This document shows, one piece after another, positions 24,424 through 32,086 of a stretch of 32,086 nucleotides of DNA; within the stretch, counting starts at the first letter, position 1; every line of letters begins with the position of its first letter. The notes under the pieces are model-generated. The model saw only the letters and a list, made by a program, of their open reading frames with translations. It searched no databases and was not told the origin of the DNA. The translations under genes were made by a program, and so were the position numbers. Location of the stretch: positions 1 to 32,086 of the forward strand of contig NZ_SSTC01000051.1 of NCBI RefSeq assembly GCF_004801855.1. Direction: 5' to 3'. The stretch is from Pseudomonas sp. A-1. Lineage in GTDB: Bacteria > Pseudomonadota > Gammaproteobacteria > Pseudomonadales > Pseudomonadaceae.

Positions 24424-26472
24424 ATGAAAAAACTCAACGCAGGCAATCTGTTCACCGGCATGCGCAGCAGCACGCTGATCGGGGGGCTGTTCGCCATCCT
24501 GATCGTCTCCGTGGTGCTGCTGTTCGCCAACTTCGCGTACCTCAACCAGCAGGCCGAGCACGACAAGCAGTATATCGGCCACGCCGGCGAGCTGCGACTG
24601 CTGTCGCAGGGGATCGCCAAGAACGCCATCGAGGCGGCGGCGGGCAAGGGCGAAGCCTTCGCCCTGCTGAAGAGCGAGCGCGACGACTTCCAGCAGCGCT
24701 GGGACTGGCTGGCCAAGGGTGACCCGGCCACCGGCCTGCCGGCCAGCCCGGAGGCGGTCGCCGCCGACATGGCCGCCCTGGAGGGCGAGTGGACGCGCCT
24801 GCGCGACAGCGCCGACGCCATCCTGGCCAGCCAGCAGACCGTGCTGTCGCTGCACCAGGTGGCCGAGACCCTGGCCGAGACCATTCCGCAGCTGCAGGCC
24901 GAATACGAGGAAGTGGTGGACATCCTCCTCGAGAACGGCGCTTCGCCCGACCAGGTGGCGGTGGCCCAGCGCCAGACCCTGCTGGCCGAGCGTATCCTCG
25001 CCTCGGTGAACAAGGTGCTCGCTGGCGCCGAGGACTCGGTGCAGGCCGCCGACAGCTTCGGCCGCGACGCCAGCCTGTTCGGTCGCGTACTGAAAGGCAT
25101 GAACGAGGGCAACCCGGCGATGTCGATCACCAAGGTGACCGATGCCGAGGCGATCAGCCGCCTCAACGAGATTTCCGAACTGTTCGCCTTCGTTTCCGGT
25201 TCGGTGGACGAGATCCTCGAGACCTCGCCGCAGCTGTTCCAGGTGCGCGAGTCCGCCAACAACATCTTCGGCGTGTCGCAGAAGGTGCTGGAGCACACCA
25301 CCCAGCTGGCCGACGACTTCGAAGGCCTGGTCGAAGAGCGCGCCTTCAACACCCTGGCCGGCTACCTGCTGGGCCTGGTGGCGCTGGCCTCGATCATGCT
25401 GATGGCGTTGATCCTGGTACGCGATACCCGCGGCCGTCTGGCCGAGACCGCCGAGAAGAACGACCGCAACCAGACCGCGATCCTGCGTCTGCTCGACGAG
25501 ATCGGCGACCTCGCCGACGGTGACCTGACCGTGCAGGCCACGGTGACCGAGGACTTCACCGGCGCCATCGCCGACTCGATCAACTACTCCATCGACCAGC
25601 TGCGCGACCTGGTGGAAACCATCAACCAGACCGCCGTGCAGGTGGCCGCCGCCGCCCAGGAAACCCAGGCCACCGCGATGCACCTGGCCGAGGCTTCCGA
25701 GCACCAGGCCCAGGAAATCGCCGGCGCCTCCGCGGCGATCAACGAGATGGCGGTCTCCATCGACCAGGTATCGGCCAACGCCGCCGAATCCTCCGCGGTG
25801 GCGGAGCGCTCGGTGGCCATCGCCAACAAGGGCAATGAGGTGGTGCAGAACACCATCGCCGGCATGGACAACATCCGCGAGCAGATCCAGGACACCTCCA
25901 AGCGGATCAAGCGTCTCGGTGAATCGTCCCAGGAGATCGGTGACATCGTCAGCCTGATCAACGACATTGCCGACCAGACCAACATCCTGGCACTCAACGC
26001 GGCGATCCAGGCATCCATGGCCGGTGACGCCGGTCGCGGCTTCGCCGTGGTTGCGGACGAAGTACAGCGCCTCGCGGAACGCTCCTCGGCGGCGACCAAG
26101 CAGATCGAGGCACTGGTGAAGACCATCCAGACCGACACCAACGAGGCGGTCATCTCGATGGAGCAGACCACCACCGAGGTGGTGCGCGGTGCCCGTCTGG
26201 CACAGGACGCCGGTGTGGCCCTGGAAGAGATCGAGAAGGTATCGCGCAGCCTCGCGGCGCTGATCCAGAACATCTCCAACGCCGCCCGCCAGCAGTCCTC
26301 CTCGGCCGGCCACATCTCCAACACCATGTACGTGATTCAGGAAATCACCACGCAGACCTCGTCGGGTACCACCGCGACGGCGCGCAGCATCGGTACCCTG
26401 GCCAAGATGGCCAGCGACATGCGCAAGTCGGTATCCGGTTTCACCCTGCCGGAACGCCGGGAGCAGGCCTGA
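24424..26472 (+). CDS. pilJ: Methyl-accepting chemotaxis protein PilJ
   Basis: PilJ is the chemoreceptor of the Chp pathway; in P. aeruginosa it is reported to interact with pilin and help convert surface contact into cAMP signalling. The 682-residue protein has membrane segment 1 at about 18-40, a periplasmic ligand region of about 270 residues (PilJ-type helical domain), membrane segment 2 at about 311-333, a HAMP-like region and a long cytoplasmic coiled coil. The hairpin tip is clear (about 505-550: [48 protein letters not shown]). It differs from the usual NAAIEAARAGEAGRGF consensus, as PilJ proteins do. I chose the ATG at 24424; the ribosome site is weak. The C-terminus lacks a CheR-binding pentapeptide. 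Confidence 0.96.
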   Translation: MKKLNAGNLFTGMRSSTLIGGLFAILIVSVVLLFANFAYLNQQAEHDKQYIGHAGELRLLSQGIAKNAIEAAAGKGEAFALLKSERDDFQQRWDWLAKGDPATGLPASPEAVAADMAALEGEWTRLRDSADAILASQQTVLSLHQVAETLAETIPQLQAEYEEVVDILLENGASPDQVAVAQRQTLLAERILASVNKVLAGAEDSVQAADSFGRDASLFGRVLKGMNEGNPAMSITKVTDAEAISRLNEISELFAFVSGSVDEILETSPQLFQVRESANNIFGVSQKVLEHTTQLADDFEGLVEERAFNTLAGYLLGLVALASIMLMALILVRDTRGRLAETAEKNDRNQTAILRLLDEIGDLADGDLTVQATVTEDFTGAIADSINYSIDQLRDLVETINQTAVQVAAAAQETQATAMHLAEASEHQAQEIAGASAAINEMAVSIDQVSANAAESSAVAERSVAIANKGNEVVQNTIAGMDNIREQIQDTSKRIKRLGESSQEIGDIVSLINDIADQTNILALNAAIQASMAGDAGRGFAVVADEVQRLAERSSAATKQIEALVKTIQTDTNEAVISMEQTTTEVVRGARLAQDAGVALEEIEKVSRSLAALIQNISNAARQQSSSAGHISNTMYVIQEITTQTSSGTTATARSIGTLAKMASDMRKSVSGFTLPERREQA

Positions 26473-26483
26473 AACCATGGAGC

Positions 26484-26507
26484 GCGGCAGCCTGAACGGG
26501 CTGCCGC
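26484..26507 (+). repeat. Hairpin between pilJ and pilK
   Basis: GCGGCAGCC (26484-26492) and GGCTGCCGC (26499-26507) form a nine-base stem with a six-base loop, 11 bases after the pilJ stop. No T-tract follows. It would lie just before the weak upstream start of pilK. Confidence 0.45.
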
Positions 26508-26534
26508 CGGACGAGCATGAGCGAGGGGCGCGGC

Positions 26535-27401
26535 ATGCAGCCAAGCGCGGTCTGGGCGATGAAGCCGCTGCCCGATATCACGGCAGCGGAATTCCGTGCC
26601 TGGCAGGAATTGCTGGAAACCCGCAGCGGCATGGTGCTCAACGAGCAGCGCCGCGCCTTCCTGCAGACCACCCTGGGCAAGCGCCTGCGCGAGCTGGGGC
26701 TGGACAGCTACGCCAGCTACTACCAGCAGGTGACCGACGGCCCGCGCGGTGCTGTGGAGTGGTCGCACCTGATGGACCGTCTGACCGTGCAGGAAACCCG
26801 TTTCTTCCGTCATCCCGCGTCCTACGAGCATCTCGCCGGTTACCTGCGAGAGCGGCTGGAGCAACTTGAGCGCGGACGTGCCTGGCAGCTGTGGAGCGTG
26901 GGCTGCTCCAGCGGCGAGGAGGCCTACTCGCTGGCCGTGGTGGCGGCGGAGGTGCAGCGCGAGGCCGGTCTGGAAGGGCGCCGCTTCGGCGTCACCGGCA
27001 CCGACCTCAGCCTCAGCGCCCTGGCCCGGGCCCGCGAGGGGCGCTACGGCGCCCGGCGGGTCGGCGAGCTGCCTGCCGAGCTGCTGGAGCGCTACTTCCT
27101 GGACCAGTCCGACGGTAGCTACCAGGTCTGCGAGTCCCTGCGCGAACGCGTCTGCTTTGCCCGACTGAACGTGCTCGAACTCGAGCGTGCGCCGCAGCGC
27201 GGCATGGATGTCATCTTCTGTCAGAACCTGCTGATCTACTTTCGGCGCTGGCGCCGGCGCGAGATCCTGTCGCGCCTGGTCGAGCGTCTGGTACCGGGCG
27301 GGCTGCTGGTGATCGGCGTCGGCGAAGTGGCCGACTGGCGTCACCCGCAGCTGCAGCCGGTCGCCGATGAGCGGGTTCTGGCCTTTACCCGAAAGGGGTA
27401 A
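26535..27401 (+). CDS. pilK: Chemotaxis methyltransferase PilK (CheR family)
   Basis: PilK is the CheR-type SAM-dependent methyltransferase that would modify glutamates of PilJ. The 288-residue protein has an N-terminal helical CheR_N region (FRAWQELLETRSGMVLNEQRRAFLQTTLGKRLRELGL), the substrate motif TVQETRFFRHP (about 84-94), the SAM-binding LWSVGCSSGEEAYSLAVVA (about 117-135), GTDLSLSALARAREGRYG and FCQNLLIYFRRW near the C-terminus. I prefer the ATG at 26535 because GAGGGG is six bases before it and the N-terminus MQPSAVWAMKPLPDI lines up with the P. aeruginosa protein as I recall it; the in-frame ATG at 26517 (six residues more) is possible. chpA follows after 24 bases. Confidence 0.94.
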   Translation: MQPSAVWAMKPLPDITAAEFRAWQELLETRSGMVLNEQRRAFLQTTLGKRLRELGLDSYASYYQQVTDGPRGAVEWSHLMDRLTVQETRFFRHPASYEHLAGYLRERLEQLERGRAWQLWSVGCSSGEEAYSLAVVAAEVQREAGLEGRRFGVTGTDLSLSALARAREGRYGARRVGELPAELLERYFLDQSDGSYQVCESLRERVCFARLNVLELERAPQRGMDVIFCQNLLIYFRRWRRREILSRLVERLVPGGLLVIGVGEVADWRHPQLQPVADERVLAFTRKG

Positions 27402-27425
27402 CCATGATCAATGTGTGGAGTCGCT

Positions 27426-30400
27426 ATGGGTGATCGGCACGACTATGTCGCCCTGGAGTGGGTCAAAGGCGAAATCGCGGAAACCCTCAAGCAGGCCCGC
27501 CAGGCCCTGGAGGCGTTCGTCGAGAGCCCGCAGGACCTGACGCGCCTGCGTTTCTGCCTGAACCACGTCCATCAGGTGCAAGGCACCCTGCAGATGGTCG
27601 AGTTCTATGGCGCCGCTCTGCTGGCCGAGGAAATGGAGCGGCTGCTGCAGGCCCTGATCGAGGGGCGCGGCAGCCGTGGCGAGGCGCTGGAAGTGCTGAT
27701 GCAGGCGATCCTGCAGCTGCCGGTCTACCTCGAGCGAATCCAGAGCGCCCGCCGCGACCTGCCGCTGGTGGTACTGCCGCTGCTCAACGACCTGCGCGCC
27801 GCCCGTGGCGAGAGCCTGCTGTCGGAAACCAGCCTGTTTTCCCCCGACCTGTCGGCTGCACGGCCCGCAGCGCTGGCTCCGGCTGCCCTCGAGCGACTGG
27901 AGCGTGCCGGCCTGCCGACCCTGCTGCGCAAGCTGCGGCAGATGCTGCAGGTGGCGCTGGCCGGCTACATCCGCAACCAGGAACCGGCGACCCAGCTGGG
28001 TTATCTGGTCAAGGTGTTCGCCAAGCTGGAAAGCCTGACCGCCACTGCCCCCGTCGGCCCGCTGTGGTCGGTGGCTGCCGGCGTGGTCGAGGGACTGCTC
28101 GACGGCAGCATCGCCGCCAGCAACACCCTGCGCACCCTGCTGCGCGAGGTCGACCACGAGCTCAAGCGCCTGATCGACGACGGCATGCCGGCGCTCAACC
28201 AGCCGGCGCCCGACCAACTGCTGAAGAACCTGCTGTTCTATGTGGCCAAGAGCCCCAGCGAGGCGGGGCGTACCGCCGAGCTGAAGGCGCGCTTCCAGCT
28301 GGCCGAGGCGATGCCCGACAGCCGTCTGGTGGACGAGGAGCGCGCCCGCATGGCCGGCCCCGACCGCGACGCCATGCGCTCGGTGGTCGGGGCCCTGTGC
28401 GAGGAACTGGTGCGGGTCAAGGACAGCCTCGACCTGTTCGTGCGCAGCGATCGGCGCCAGCTGAGCGATCTGGTCGGCCTGCAGGTGCCGCTCAAGCAGA
28501 TCGGCGATACCCTGGCGGTGCTCGGCTTCGGCCAGCAGCGCAAGGTGATCGCCGACCAGTTGCTGACCATCGGCCAACTGATCGGCGGTCAGTGTCAGCC
28601 CAACGACGCGGTGCTGATGGACATCGCCGGCGCGCTGCTGTTCGTCGAGGCCACCCTGTCCGGCATGGTCGGTCCGGCCGAAGGCGAGCGTGGCGAGGAC
28701 AACCTGCTGCCGACCACCGATGTGGGGCAGATCCACCAGCTGGTGATCAAGGAAGCACGCAACGGCCTCGAGCAGTCCAAGGATGCCATCATCGAGTTCA
28801 TCGGTTCCCAGTGGAATCACGAGCATCTGGCCCGCGTGCCCGAGCTGCTGACCCAGGTGCGCGGCGGTCTCGGCATGATCCCGCTGCCGCGTGCCGCGGC
28901 CCTGCTGGATGCCTGCTGCCGCTACATCCGCGAGCAGCTGCTGGTGCGCCAGGCGGTGCCGAGCTGGCAGAGCCTGGACACCCTGGCCGACGCCATCACC
29001 AGCGTCGAGTACTACCTCGAGCGGATCGCCGAGGATCATGTGACCCAGGGCGACCTGATCCTCGACGTCGCCGAGGAAAGCCTGACGACGCTGGGCTATG
29101 GCCTGCAGCCGACCCGCTCGATCCTCGACGAGCCGATGCCCGAGCTGGTGGAGCTGCGCGCCGAACCGGCCGTTGCGGTCATCGCCGAGCCCGAGCCGGA
29201 CATTTCCGCGCCGCGGCTGGAGCCCCTGGCCGAGACGCCGCCCGTGGCAACCCCGCTGGCGGTCGAAGCTCCGGCGCCGGTCGAGGCCGCCGAAGCGGCG
29301 GTCGGGGTGGATCCCCAGGCCGCGGCTGTCGAAGCCGAGGCCCTGCTGACCGCGGAGCCGGTCGTAGTGCCCGCCGAGGTGCCGCAGCCGTCAGTACCGG
29401 TGTCCGAACCGGCGTCTGAACCGGCGTCCGAGCCGGCGGCCGAGCTGAGCCTGGCCGCCGTGCTGGCGACGCCGGTGGCGGCGATCAATCCGCCGGCCCA
29501 GGACGCCCCGCCGCAGTTGCTGCCGCCGCCCGCCGACGAGGAGCCGGTGGACGAGGACCTGCAGGAGGTGTTCATCGAGGAAGCCGGCGAGGTCCTCGAC
29601 ACCATCAACGAGTTCCTGCCGCAGTGGGCCGCCGACACCGGCAACCGCGAAGCGCTCACCGAGGTGCGCCGCGCGTTCCACACCCTCAAGGGCAGTGGCC
29701 GGATGGTGCGCGCCCTGGTCATCGGCGAGCTGGCCTGGTCGATCGAGAACATGCTCAACCGGGTCATCGACCGCAGCATCCAGGTCGATGCACCGCTGCT
29801 GCAGGTGATCCGCGACGTGGTCGACCTGCTGCCGGCGCTGGTCGATGAATATGCCGCCAAGGCCCAGCGCCAGCGCGACGACGTCGACCGCCTGGCCGCC
29901 AGCGCCCATGCCCTGTCGCGCGGCGAGCCCCTGCCTGGCGCCGTACCGGCGATCGAGGCGGTCGCCGCCGGCCTGCCGGCAGAGTCCACCGTCGCATCCG
30001 CCGAGGCTGCGTCCGACGAGGAGTTGCTCGACCCGCAACTGCTGGAGGTGTTCCTCGCCGAGGCCGAAGCCCATCTGGAAGCCATCGTCCGCTTCCTCGG
30101 CGCCTGCGACCGCGAACTGCCGCAGGCGGTCACCGACGAACTGCAGCGTGCCCTGCACACCCTCAAGGGCAGCGCCTACATGGCCGGTATCCAGCCGATC
30201 GCCGAAGTGGCGGCGCCGCTGGAAAGACTGGCGAAGGAGTTCAAGACCAACCTGATACCCTTCGGCCTGGCCGCCGCCGAGCTGCTGCGCGATGCGGAAA
30301 AGCTCCTGCGCCGCGGCCTGGAGCGCCTCGGCAGCGAGCCGCTGGCGCGCCTGCCGGGCAGCGAGGAGCTGCTGACCCGGGTGCAGCTGCTGCACCAGGA

Positions 30401-32086
30401 GCAGCTGGATGCCGCCGAGGCCGGCTGGCGCAGCCAGGACCGGCGCGATCCCAAGCTGATCAGCCAGTTCCTCGCCGAGGGCATGGACATCCTGCTGGAT
30501 GCCGACGATCTGCTGGCGCGCTGGCGTCAGCATCCGGCCGAACGCGAGGAACTCGAGGCCCTGCGCAGCGAGCTGGCGACCCTGTCGCGCGGTGCGCAGC
30601 ACGCCGAGCTGCCCCAGGTCGATCAGCTGTGCATCGCCCTGCTGGCGATCTATGCGGCCGTCGGCGAGTCGCGGCTGGTGGTGGACGGCCCGTTCTTCCG
30701 CGAGGTGGAGGCGGCCCACGAAGCCCTGATCGGCATGATGGACCAGGTTGCCGCCGGCCTCGAGGTCGCTCCGCAGCCGGCGCGCGTGCAGGCTCTGCAG
30801 CAGTTGCTGGTTCAGGCCAGCAGCGTGGTCGAGGCCCCGGAGTTCGATCTGTTGGTGGAAGCCGAGCCGGTGGCCGATGCCGAGGCCGCCCCGCTGGCCG
30901 GACTCGAGCCGTCGCCGGCCGATGAGCCGGCGGCGGAGTCCGCAGCCGCCGTGGTCCTGGAGTTCGAGTCGCTGGCGGATGCCGAGCCGGTGGCCGAGGC
31001 CGATGCCGTCCCGCCGCTCGGGTTCGAGTTGTCCCTGGCCGAGGAGCCGGAAGCGGAGCTCGCAGCCGCCGCGGTCCTGGAGTTCGAGTCGCTGACGGAT
31101 GCCGAGCCGGTGGCCGATGCCGTCCCGCTGGCCGGACTCGAGCCGTCGCCGGCCGATGAGCCGGCGGCGGAGTCCGATGCCGCTGCGGTCCTGGAGTTCG
31201 AGTCGCTGGTGGATGCCGAGCCGGTGGCCGAGGCCGATGCCATCCCACCGCTCGGGTTCGAGTTGTCCCTGGCCGAGGAGCCGGAAGCGGAGTTCGCAGC
31301 CGCCGCGGGCCTGGAGTTCGAGTCGCTGGCGGATGCCGAACCGGTGGTCGAGGCCGATGCGGATGTCGTCCCGCCGCTCGGGTTCGAGTTGTCCCTGGCC
31401 GACGAGCCGGTGGCGGAGCCCGCAGCCGCCGCGGGTCTGGAGTTCGACCTGCTCGCACAGACCGAGGTCGATGTTGTTTCGCTGCCCGGGATCGAGCTGG
31501 CGGCAGAAGCCGAGCCGATGGCCGAGCTCGATCCGCCGCTGGCCCATGGCGTTGCCGAACCGGCAGCCCTGCCGGTGGTGCCCGAGGACGAGGCGCCCGA
31601 TGCGGAGATGGTCGAGATCTTCCTCGAGGAGGCGGGCGATATCCTGGAGAGTGCCGGCGAGGCACTCGAGCGCTGGCTCGCCCAGCCCCAGGCCCGCTCC
31701 GCCCTGGCTTCGCTGCAGCGTGACCTGCACACCCTCAAGGGTGGTGCGCGCATGGCCGGGGTCCGTGCCATCGGCGATCTGGCCCACGAGCTGGAGTTCG
31801 TCTACGAAGGTCTCACCGATGGTCGTTTCGACCTCGCCGAGGGCGCTGTCGGCCTGCTGCACGAGGGCCACGACCTGCTGGCCCGGCAGGTGGAGGAGCT
31901 GCAGTCGGGCCTGCCGCTGACCGCAGCGGGCGCACTGCTCGAACAGATGCGCGCCCTGCGTCAGGGGGAGATGCCGGACTTGCCGGCAGGCGCCCTGCCT
32001 GCACATCCTGAAGCCGAAGCCGAAGCCGAAGCCGAAGCCGAAGCCGAAGCCGAAGCCGAAGCCGAAGCCGAAGCCGAAGCCGAAGC
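27426..32086 (+). CDS. chpA: Chemosensory histidine kinase ChpA (3' end cut off)
   Basis: ChpA is the giant CheA-type kinase of the Chp system. It phosphorylates PilG and PilH after PilJ signalling. The frame is open to the window end (1553 residues seen); the kinase, CheW and receiver domains must follow beyond it. The visible part is an N-terminal FimL-like region and a string of histidine-phosphotransfer domains. Phosphoacceptor positions are His49 in VHQVQGTLQM (degenerate), Thr476 in LTQVRGGLGM (a T-type domain), and His752, His911 and His1435 in canonical HTLKG motifs; a further domain near 1051 reads LATLSRGA, with Ala at that position. Acidic Ala/Glu/Pro linkers join them, one made of 40-residue repeats (about 1140-1339). 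It ends in Glu-Ala repeats. I chose the ATG at 27426 with GGAG five bases upstream; an in-frame ATG at 27411 is possible. Confidence 0.97.
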   Translation, partial: MGDRHDYVALEWVKGEIAETLKQARQALEAFVESPQDLTRLRFCLNHVHQVQGTLQMVEFYGAALLAEEMERLLQALIEGRGSRGEALEVLMQAILQLPVYLERIQSARRDLPLVVLPLLNDLRAARGESLLSETSLFSPDLSAARPAALAPAALERLERAGLPTLLRKLRQMLQVALAGYIRNQEPATQLGYLVKVFAKLESLTATAPVGPLWSVAAGVVEGLLDGSIAASNTLRTLLREVDHELKRLIDDGMPALNQPAPDQLLKNLLFYVAKSPSEAGRTAELKARFQLAEAMPDSRLVDEERARMAGPDRDAMRSVVGALCEELVRVKDSLDLFVRSDRRQLSDLVGLQVPLKQIGDTLAVLGFGQQRKVIADQLLTIGQLIGGQCQPNDAVLMDIAGALLFVEATLSGMVGPAEGERGEDNLLPTTDVGQIHQLVIKEARNGLEQSKDAIIEFIGSQWNHEHLARVPELLTQVRGGLGMIPLPRAAALLDACCRYIREQLLVRQAVPSWQSLDTLADAITSVEYYLERIAEDHVTQGDLILDVAEESLTTLGYGLQPTRSILDEPMPELVELRAEPAVAVIAEPEPDISAPRLEPLAETPPVATPLAVEAPAPVEAAEAAVGVDPQAAAVEAEALLTAEPVVVPAEVPQPSVPVSEPASEPASEPAAELSLAAVLATPVAAINPPAQDAPPQLLPPPADEEPVDEDLQEVFIEEAGEVLDTINEFLPQWAADTGNREALTEVRRAFHTLKGSGRMVRALVIGELAWSIENMLNRVIDRSIQVDAPLLQVIRDVVDLLPALVDEYAAKAQRQRDDVDRLAASAHALSRGEPLPGAVPAIEAVAAGLPAESTVASAEAASDEELLDPQLLEVFLAEAEAHLEAIVRFLGACDRELPQAVTDELQRALHTLKGSAYMAGIQPIAEVAAPLERLAKEFKTNLIPFGLAAAELLRDAEKLLRRGLERLGSEPLARLPGSEELLTRVQLLHQEQLDAAEAGWRSQDRRDPKLISQFLAEGMDILLDADDLLARWRQHPAEREELEALRSELATLSRGAQHAELPQVDQLCIALLAIYAAVGESRLVVDGPFFREVEAAHEALIGMMDQVAAGLEVAPQPARVQALQQLLVQASSVVEAPEFDLLVEAEPVADAEAAPLAGLEPSPADEPAAESAAAVVLEFESLADAEPVAEADAVPPLGFELSLAEEPEAELAAAAVLEFESLTDAEPVADAVPLAGLEPSPADEPAAESDAAAVLEFESLVDAEPVAEADAIPPLGFELSLAEEPEAEFAAAAGLEFESLADAEPVVEADADVVPPLGFELSLADEPVAEPAAAAGLEFDLLAQTEVDVVSLPGIELAAEAEPMAELDPPLAHGVAEPAALPVVPEDEAPDAEMVEIFLEEAGDILESAGEALERWLAQPQARSALASLQRDLHTLKGGARMAGVRAIGDLAHELEFVYEGLTDGRFDLAEGAVGLLHEGHDLLARQVEELQSGLPLTAAGALLEQMRALRQGEMPDLPAGALPAHPEAEAEAEAEAEAEAEAEAEAEAEAE
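29403..29438 (+). repeat. Three 12-base repeats encoding Ser-Glu-Pro-Ala in chpA
   Basis: The unit TCYGARCCGGCG occurs three times in tandem and encodes SEPA each time. It lies in the linker before the His752 phosphotransfer domain. Twelve is divisible by three, so changes in copy number would keep the frame. Confidence 0.75.
30843..31442 (+). repeat. Five tandem repeats of about 120 bases in chpA
   Basis: Units begin with TTCGA at 30843, 30963, 31083, 31197 and 31317 and are 120, 120, 114, 120 and 126 bases long. Each encodes about 40 residues of the pattern F(E/D)SL-x-(D/E)AEPV...EPxAE...LE. Units 1 and 3 share PLAGLEPSPADEPAAES, and units 2, 4 and 5 share PPLGFELSLA(E/D)EP, so an A-B pair was duplicated. 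A decayed sixth copy starts at 31443. All are in frame with chpA. Confidence 0.9.
32010..32086 (+). repeat. GAAGCC hexanucleotide array at the window end
   Basis: Twelve complete GAAGCC units and five further bases run without interruption to the last base of the window, so the true length is unknown. In the chpA frame it encodes alternating Glu-Ala. It has the form of a microsatellite able to change in length by strand slippage while keeping the frame. Confidence 0.95.

Noticed and set aside
24376-26544. Long minus-strand open frame (about 722 codons) opposite pilJ
   Set aside because: It is antisense to the well-conserved PilJ receptor and rich in Gly, His and Leu, as expected for the complement of a GC-rich coding sequence.
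27404-27433. Nine-codon frame (MINVWSRYG) starting two bases after the pilK stop and overlapping the chpA start
   Set aside because: It could be a coupling leader peptide, but its only support is an ATG and a weakly placed GGGG; chance is as likely.
29391-32006. Long minus-strand open frame (about 871 codons) with repeats, opposite chpA
   Set aside because: The repeats are simply the complement of the chpA linker repeats; the plus-strand frame has the HTLKG domains and the conserved ChpA N-terminus.
30843-32086. Repeats at the window end considered as a CRISPR array
   Set aside because: The units are directly adjacent without unique spacers, stay in the chpA frame and encode acidic protein repeats; no cas genes are present.
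7018-32086. Search for a hidden new defence, mobile or biosynthetic system in the remaining window
   Set aside because: Every sizeable frame on either strand is explained by a recognised conserved gene or is antisense to one, and no transposase, integrase, toxin-antitoxin pair or unusual base composition island was seen.

Overview
The window is a GC-rich chromosomal segment of a Pseudomonas (gammaproteobacterium). The grounds are the very close protein matches I recall from P. aeruginosa (RpoH, ThiG, PilG, PilH, PilT and the ChpA N-terminus) and the gene order, which follows the ftsY-to-chpA block of P. aeruginosa PAO1 (roughly PA0373 to PA0413). The species cannot be named from the sequence alone. 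There are 35 protein genes, and nearly all DNA is coding; the longest gap is about 240 bases. I saw no rRNA, tRNA, insertion sequence, prophage, CRISPR array or defence locus.

Layout. 1-3716 (+): ftsY (5' end cut off), ftsE and ftsX overlap as a cell-division/secretion operon, followed by rpoH with its own promoters. 3779-4483 (-): mtgA. 4626-6943 (+): a DUF423 membrane protein, thiS, thiG and trmB. 7007-11374 (-): a DUF3392 membrane protein, then a tightly packed group read metX, metW, DUF4426, rdgB, hemW. 11505-13979 (-): yggS, proC, yggT, yggU. 14051-16778 (+): pilT, pilU and a TM2-domain membrane protein. 16839-22679 (-): gshB, tonB, algH, ruvX, pyrR, pyrB and the catalytically dead pyrC'. 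22923-32086 (+): pilG, pilH, pilI, pilJ, pilK and most of chpA (3' end cut off).

How the genes work together. Type IV pilus twitching is the main theme: PilT and PilU are the retraction motors, PilG-H-I-J-K-ChpA form the Chp chemosensory pathway, and the TonB here resembles TonB3, reported to be needed for twitching in P. aeruginosa. The pyrR-pyrB-pyrC' set belongs to pyrimidine synthesis; PyrC' supports the aspartate transcarbamoylase assembly rather than catalysing dihydroorotase chemistry. metX and metW serve methionine synthesis, and thiS and thiG make the thiazole of thiamin. RpoH, FtsY and FtsEX link the heat-shock response, membrane targeting and division.

What stands out. Most of the window is conserved housekeeping DNA and I found no convincing new system. 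The most unusual material lies inside chpA: a block of about 40-residue acidic repeats between phosphotransfer domains, and a (GAAGCC)n hexanucleotide array encoding Glu-Ala repeats that runs off the window end. Also worth a look are a sigma-E-like promoter and three TTGTAAG repeats before rpoH, loss of all expected metal ligands in PyrC', a large palindrome fused to the end of yggU, and nested dyads before pilG.
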